A stretch of DNA of 25,458 nt from Apostichopus parvimensis. Lineage: Eukaryota; Echinodermata; Holothuroidea; Aspidochirotida; Stichopodidae. The notes under the pieces are model-generated. The model did not search any database and was not told where the DNA came from. It saw only the letters and a list, made by a program, of their open reading frames with translations. The position numbers were made by a program, and so were the translations under genes. Below, one piece after another: positions 19,325 to 25,458 of this stretch; the first letter of the stretch is position 1; every line of letters begins with the position of its first letter. The stretch is from contig KN886024.1 of the NCBI GenBank assembly GCA_000934455.1, forward strand, positions 9,940 through 35,397, given 5' to 3'.

Positions 19325-22300
19325 TCATGGCCTTCCTGGTCCGCCTGCTGTGTGAGCCGCCCCTATAGTAGCATGCTTTGGACTGGACTTGTTCTGAAAT
19401 ACAATAAAGACAGTACATATAAGTATAACAAACTTGAACAAGGCCACAAGGGAATCAATTTGAATTATAAAGTTTTTTTCAATCTGCTCAAAAGTTGTAG
19501 CATAGAGCTTTAGAGAACATAACATTAATGAAATACATAAACTTAAACCAGCCAAGCAAATAGTCAAGGTCTTTTTGAAGGTCATCACAAGAAATTTAAC
19601 ATCTTTATGTAACCATTCCTTTGACCTAAAAAATATGCAAAGTCGAATCTTGAGCAGAAGTGAATTAAGCTTATGATAATTTGCAGAATTTTCTTTTAAC
19701 TTTGACTATTTCAACTATGTTCAGGTACAGACCTAATATGACTGTAACAAATGCACGAGTTACCTTTTTCAGTCCAATGTATGTGAATGGGTTATCTAAC
19801 TAAAGTAATATCATTTCATTCTAAGATTTGCCTAGCTGTTTTTTTTTTTTTTGGGGGGGGGGGAGTATTCTTCATTAAAACTCTCTACATCATGTAACCT
19901 CAAGATGATAGTTGGGTTTCGTGTTTCTTCTTGAGGATCAGTTCCGCGTATTTGTCATAAAAATGTATCAATAAATAATCAGCTTGTCACACATATATGA
20001 AGTATAATCATGCATGTATCACTTCTAGGAAGTATTTCAGACCTAATATTACAGATTTATACAGTAGTATAGATATTGGATCCATAGTTGTTTTTTATTC
20101 ATTTATTCATTTTTATGAAAAAGAGTAATTGCTGATGACATCACACACAATGAATGTATTTGATTTTGTGATGCCATCATCCTCCAAGCATCAAACGGTG
20201 CCCAGGAAATCATTAATTCTTTAAATTAATTGTAACAGTTTCAGATGATCATTTTTGTCTATATAAAGGTTCTTTTTCTCTATAAAAAAAAACAGTGTGG
20301 TTCGAAAACCACTTCACATCTGTCCACTTGTTCAACAATTTGGTACTTTTGAATAGCACTTTGCGATGCGATACCTGATAAATTACTACCTGGCACCCCC
20401 TCTTACCTCACCCTCCAAGGACCTAACTGTACCCCTCTTTTACCTTGTAATAGCAATAACAGTGTTTTGAAGCATTCTAGAGAGTGGTTATTAATGACAA
20501 TGACAGCATCATCCTCCAAAGACCTACCCTAACTGTACCCCTCTTTTACCTTTGTACATAGGAATGACAGTGTTTTCAAACATTCTAGAGAGTGGTTAAT
20601 AATGACAATGACAGCATCCCCCTCCAAGGACCTAACTGTACCCCTCTCACCTTTGTTCATAGGAATGAAAGGGTTTTCTAACATTCTAGAGAGTGGTTAA
20701 TAATGACAATGACAGCATCATCCTCCAAGGACCTAACTGTACCCCTCTCTTACCTTCTTCTTCTTTTTGTCTTTCTTTCCTTTTTTCTTGTTGTCTTTTC
20801 GTTTCTTCCCTCGGTCTGAGCTGTCTCCACCTGCCTCGGATCCTGGAAGATATCACAGATACAACACAAGACAAGATTGGAATCAGATTTTTAGAGAGGG
20901 GGGATTTGGAAACAACAGCAATAAAGTTGGAAACAGATTTAACACAAAAAATACAGTATTAGCCATTGTAGATAAAATATTGTTTGAGGAAATGCTAACA
21001 TACCATTGCTAATGTCATAATGATGTATGATTTCTAATAGATCCCTAAGGGTTGAGGGGGGGCCTGGGTGAAGAATAGACCAGGGGCAAAAAGGCCCCCT
21101 GACTTTTCAAACCGTAAACTAGCTCTAAAGTGGCACCTGGTTCCACCAAAAAATGCAGATGAACCAGTGGCCACTTTTCACATAAAGTGGAACCTGGTCC
21201 TGAAAACCTTAATTTTCACCCCTGGATTCATAAACTATCAGTGTGAATTGAAAAATGCATTGTATGCATGCAATAAAGTTAAACTTATTTATTAAAATCA
21301 TTTTTCATTCAATAGATACAAATTACTCACAGATTCTTATCAATAAACATTTTCTAGTTTGATTGTCTTGACATTTATTGTAATACCAACTTACCTCCAC
21401 CAACTCCAGGGTCTGCCTCTGGCGGTCCAAAATCTCTCTTTTGTTTTTTCCTCTTTTGTTTCTTTGGTGGTTGACTATGAAGCCATTTGAGATGATCGGC
21501 AACCTATTTCAAGGAGACAGTTATGAACATCTTGATCTTCTGATATTGTAAGTATCAAAGAAATGTAACATTAAATATATTTTAAGCATTTCAAACTCTT
21601 TGAAGCTATAAAAAGAGAAAAAGCATATTCAATTTTTTACAATCCCATTAAAGAAGTACCTAACATTTCCAGGAAACTGTGTGAGATAGAGACAAATTCC
21701 TTATTTATTTTGATCTGGATTGATAAGCTTCACTGAAACATATATTTGCCACTGGAGTCTCCTGTTGTCAGGATGTATGGATTAAGTCAGTTCCGTTTTG
21801 CAAATATTCAATCCACTGTAAGACCGTTTCGGCTTTTAAAGTAAAGTCTAAATAATCAACAAGACCACAGGTTCTCAAGCCTAACATGTGATTTAACTAA
21901 TAACTCTCATCGTTTCACCAAAAAGTCACTCAATCCTTGCATTCTGCACACAAATTTCTTCCTTTAAGATTATCCTGAAATCACCTATGCAAAGACTTTG
22001 TGAGTGACTCCCCTATTTTCTTTTAGGAGAAGTACCTCCAATCTGAGTTGATTCAACTTCAGTTTTAAACAGCTTTCAAGTTAGTTTACAGATTTCTTAC
22101 GAGGAGATAAAAGTTTAGTTTTACACTTACGGGTCCTGGATGGAGCTTGAAGCCAGATAGCATTGGACCGGTCAATGGTATTAGGGGCTTTCCTCCAATG
22201 GGAGGTTTCTCAATGACCGATTGGAGACTGCTGTTGTCCTGTACACCTGGTGTATCTATCCTACCTGTAAAAAATAACACACCAAAGCTTAGTAATATCT

Positions 22301-24972
22301 CACAGACATCTGCCTACAGGTCCCATTTATTGCTAGATAAGTTTTATTTCAGTTAACTGAGTCCTGATCAGCCTTGATCATTCCTATCAAGTTCCGATCC
22401 AGTGCCAGATAATTCAATACGTACTCATATGTGCAAGTAACTAGGGCCCCATGGTCAAGTGGTCTCACCGGTCAAGGGGCCTCCATGAACGTCTCTAGGG
22501 GTAGTATCTGTTGGACCTAGTTTGTCAGAGGTGAGAGGGCAAGTATACAGTGCCACAGGGGCCCCAGAGGGTGTTGATTCAGTTTGGGCTGATTTAAATG
22601 TTCTTTCCCTTGATCATGCCTACGAGGAGTCTCGAGGGCAAAAACATCAACTCACAATAACTGACCATAATACTTAGATACCAAAGTAGCCATCAGTATA
22701 TTGGTCAGCAGAACTATGTGCAGCCTATGAGCAGAGGAAAACTGATTCATCGAGGCCAAAATGTTAATTTCCCAATACTTTGCTTGCGGTGGGTTATGTT
22801 GAAGTGGGGACTAGATCACGCCGATCATCTGTTAATATTTGAGTTACCTTCCTACAATGCAAACATGATAAACACTGTAGATATGGATTCCCTCAATATG
22901 TGACGTAGTGGCCACACATGTACTGTACAGCACTGCCAATATTCAAACCTACAGTGATGTCACAATTAGTGGTTAAGGCAATTTAAGCACTTTTGTTGGG
23001 TAAACACAAGTTGAGATCTAGACAAATGCCTTATCGAATATGCTGAACAATGTATAAAAGCTAGTGATAAGAGTATAAAGCAAGCAGTGTAGTGAATCAT
23101 ACAGCGTTCACAAAGACCCTCATACAGGGGTCTTTTATGTGGCAGGCGTTGCAGACTAATTGGTAAAATGAGGTCGTTTTACGACCGCGGCAGGTTGATT
23201 ACGTAATCTCAAGAAACTTTTCCATGATAACGTGCCATGGTTGGGGGTCTATACAGCAGACCTTTAAGTGGATCTTGTGACTAATGTACCATACTTACCA
23301 TGTTTTGCAATCTTCAGAATGAAAAAGACATAGCTTCTTAGATTTTGCTAAAAGAAGACACTGTGGCACGCATTACAGAGGCTGAATTAACTTATATGGA
23401 CCCCAAACACATTACATCACTCTTTTTAGTTTGTTCTAATTCCTCCAATCAAACACTGCCTGCCAGTTTTCCACTGAAAAAAAGATATAATTCTGTACTG
23501 TACTTAGTCAACAAACCTGGTAGTCCTGGAAGGAAAGCACTCAACTGCTCCTTGACCTTCTTGGTGGAAAATTTATCATAGCTGTGCTGTAGGCCAAAGT
23601 GATTGATCAAATTTTGCTCTCCAGTCACTTGAGTTTTCTCAACTAGAAAGATGTAAAAAATGTTTACAAAACCGTGAGAGGAAACTTTGTAAAACACATT
23701 AAAAATAAACCACTGATAATCACAATGCAGTATCGACACATCACTGAGGGTATTACAACCAAGAAAAACTCAGCAACAAGGATTGCTTGATGATCAATAC
23801 CAAAGGTCAGTAATACTACCCTCCTCTTCCGTTTATGTTTTTAACTGTACAGTACATACTGTATGGAAACTTGTGAACACAAAGATTCTCATTATATTAT
23901 TTATTATCTCTCAGAAGTTTCGATAAATACTTCTAAGTGTGCATCGTTGCGCTTTAACTCTTGTTGATCAAGTCAGGGGTCATGTCCTGCTTGTACCAAG
24001 TGTGTTTTAATTTCTAGACTAAGTTATACCATTTGATGATAGGTTGGCATCGAGTTTAAAACAGGCTAGCATAGGTTAGGATTTCAGTCCTTTTCTCCAA
24101 AGTATTTTAAGTCATGGTTGGTACTGTATTTTGACATATATCAGCATGTATGGTATGAAAATAACCAAATAAGGAGAGAAAATACCCCATGTCCTACACC
24201 AAAAAAAGAAAAAAAATTACCATTACTCCAAATTGTAGAAATTACTAACAAACAATTTAAAGTTGTTCTTACTTCCTGTGTATACACGACCTGCAACACA
24301 ATGCTATGCAACATTCAGTACGACTATGACTTATGATGATATACTGTACAATATAAATGTTAAAACAACCCTCTGTTAATAATGAAATATGCCAGCCAAG
24401 TATGAACAGCATAATTTGATCCAATTCAACATGTCTAACAATATCTAGACTACAGTCAAAATACCAGGTTTCTAACACTGTAATAGACATAATGTGAGGT
24501 TACCTGTAATGTAGATAGCCATAGGACAAAATAATCAAAATTATTTTTGGGGCAGCGGGTTAATCTGGGCTTAAGTTATACATATTTCTACTTTCGTTAT
24601 TTGTTTTACTAGTAATCGTTTTACAAGAAGTAACACTTATATATATGTGATCAAAAGTTGCATTGGTAAAGGTTATATGCCTAGGTCCAATGTTTTTAAT
24701 TCATTTAAAGTAAGCTTTACCGTTTAGTTAAACAGGAGATTTGGCTAGGCATTACGTTAGGCTATATTCAACGTTTATATGCTATCACTGTATCAGTATC
24801 AATCATTACCATTGAATTCTTTCAGCAAATAGAATGTATCGTTCTCGTGATTAGGATGAGATGTGTAAGTACGAGGTGTAGCCGGAGATTTCTGCCGTAT
24901 AGGTATTGGTATCTTTGTGGGAATACCGTCAAAGTTTTGCAACATTTCACCGGGACTGCGACTTCGCTTCAT
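19325..24972 (-). CDS. MED19: Mediator complex subunit 19 (MED19)
   Basis: Six coding exons on the minus strand are 24972-24810, 23642-23517, 22264-22131, 21503-21395, 20842-20754 and 19393-19325 (TGA). Phases 1, 1, 0, 1, 0 join cleanly to 229 aa (human 244). MED19 is a head-module subunit of the nuclear Mediator complex that links transcription factors to RNA polymerase II (established). Conserved core: FYLLKEF, VTGEQNLINHFGLQHSYDKF, KKVKEQLSAFLPGLPG, RIDTPGVQDNSSLQSVIEKP and LTGPMLSGFKLHPGP. The C-terminal half is lysine-rich, as expected: QPPKKQKRKKQKR, then GKKRKDNKKKGKKDKKKKK, then a short NKSSPKHATIG tail like the vertebrate RHSPEHPGMG. The start at 24972 is chosen because the upstream in-frame ATG (25140) lies inside a satellite. 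Introns hold only repeats. Confidence 0.95.
20412..20756 (-). repeat. 101-108 bp tandem repeat that includes the MED19 exon 5 donor site
   Basis: CCTCCAARG anchors copies at 20412, 20513, 20621 and 20722 (spacings 101, 108 and 101). The last, partial copy runs into the exon 5 donor at 20753. On the minus strand each full copy repeats a donor-like junction: CAAGGTAAAAGAGG, CAAAGGTAAAAGAGG and CAAAGGTGAGAGG, against the real AAGGTAAGAGAGG. The duplication therefore copied the start of intron 5 several times. Confidence 0.9.
21127..21200. repeat. Inverted plus direct repeat in MED19 intron 4
   Basis: AAAGTGGCACCTGGTTC (21127-21143) pairs with GAACCAGTGGCCACTTT (21161-21177) with a few mismatches. 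A third, direct copy AAAGTGGAACCTGGTCC follows at 21184-21200. Confidence 0.6.
23112..23135. repeat. Short hairpin AAAGACCC/GGGTCTTT
   Basis: Perfect 8-bp arms with an 8-base loop. A related GGTCT/AGACC pair lies at 23246-23262. Both fall in MED19 intron 2 and may belong to an eroded element. Confidence 0.45.
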
Positions 24973-25110
24973 TTTTGCACCTTTCGTCCATACGATACAG
25001 CCTAAATTAGGCCTACTGTAGTACAATTTGTACCAAATAATCCAGGAAGGGGAAGATAATATGGAACGCCAAAACCGACAAAAATGCAGAAACAAATTAT
25101 GTAAACCTAA

Positions 25111-25458
25111 GTCATTATGTGAACACAATGTTATCGCCACATAATGACCAAGAACAATTTAAGTCCTTATGTGGCACTAATAGCACCTCCATTTAATGAC
25201 CAAGAACATTTTACTTATCATGCGATCCTAACACTGCCACATAATGACCGCCAATACCGACAATATTCACAAGTCCTTATGTGGGGATCTCGCATGTCGC
25301 CACATAAGGACTAACGCAGATCGTTAGTCCTTATGTGGCGATTCGAGTATCCACATAACAACTAAGGAGTTCGTTAGTCCTTATGTGACGATTCGAGTAT
25401 CCACATAAGGACCAACGAACCGCGTTAGTCCTTATGTGGTGATATGAGAGTATCCACA
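25111..25458. repeat. Tandem array of nested palindromes (about 50-bp unit) upstream of MED19
   Basis: GTCCTTATGTGG or variants occur at 25111, 25163, 25273, 25327, 25377 and 25428. Its reverse complement CCACATAAGGAC or variants occur at 25137, 25189, 25237, 25300, 25351, 25401 and 25454. In the regular part (from 25273) the arms alternate and extend to 17 bp with CGTTA/TAACG. The loop between arms reads CGATTCGAGTAT, and the linker between units is also flanked by inverted arms, so every arm can pair on either side. The left part is older and diverged. The array runs off the window and starts about 140 bases upstream of the MED19 ATG. Confidence 0.9.

Noticed and set aside
22970-23270. Possible TTAA-flanked MITE in MED19 intron 2
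   Set aside because: TTAA words occur near both ends and small hairpins lie inside, but the proposed ends do not match each other beyond a few bases.
24973-25140. Upstream in-frame ATG giving MED19 an extra 56 N-terminal residues
   Set aside because: The ATG at 25140 lies in the diverged edge of the palindromic satellite and the added residues have no MED19 character. The start at 24972 has adequate context and fits the family length.
25273-25458. CRISPR-like appearance of regularly spaced palindromic repeats
   Set aside because: The linkers between arms are themselves repeated rather than unique spacers, and the surroundings are intron-containing animal genes.

Overview
This is an AT-rich stretch of animal nuclear genome. 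Three conserved eukaryotic genes and the 5' end of a fourth are split by GT-AG introns of a few hundred to about 1,700 bases. The exon sequences resemble bilaterian HGH1, PGAM5 and MED19. Mobile-element and word-repeat style (a TTAA-flanked MITE opening TTAAAGGCA, a CAGTGGCGGAGC hAT-type end, a LINE C-terminal remnant, many short minisatellites) suggests a marine invertebrate, possibly an echinoderm. That placement is inference, not proof. I see no bacterial-style genes, rRNA, tRNA or CRISPR array.

Layout, left to right. (1) Positions 103-1721, minus: the first two exons of a small secreted protein. The ATG is the last codon of exon 1 and the signal peptide is in exon 2; the rest lies off the left edge. 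(2) About 1850-4790: gene-free, with a 28-bp GC-rich minisatellite, a 530-bp hAT-like MITE and six copies of a 108-bp satellite abutting the HGH1 3' end. (3) 4898-8155, minus: HGH1, three coding exons, 370 aa, with a probable upstream noncoding exon. (4) 9839-15454, plus: PGAM5, five coding exons, 301 aa, head-to-head with HGH1. Its intron 2 holds a 663-bp foldback element and its intron 4 is packed with tandem repeats. (5) About 15460-19324: gene-free, with a piggyBac-like MITE and a 20-bp minisatellite. (6) 19325-24972, minus: MED19, six coding exons, 229 aa, tail-to-tail with PGAM5. (7) 25111-25458: a tandem array of nested palindromes just upstream of MED19, running off the right edge.

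The three conserved genes have unrelated roles: HGH1 is a chaperone adaptor for eEF2 folding, PGAM5 a mitochondrial phosphatase and MED19 a Mediator subunit. Nothing suggests a functional cluster beyond a possible shared HGH1/PGAM5 promoter region. All three reading frames join cleanly with matching splice phases and recover conserved motifs, so the genes look intact. The most unusual material is structural: the double-palindromic array, the foldback element with long inverted arms, a 14-bp target duplication and a hammerhead-ribozyme-like core, and the tandem duplication of the MED19 exon 5 donor site.
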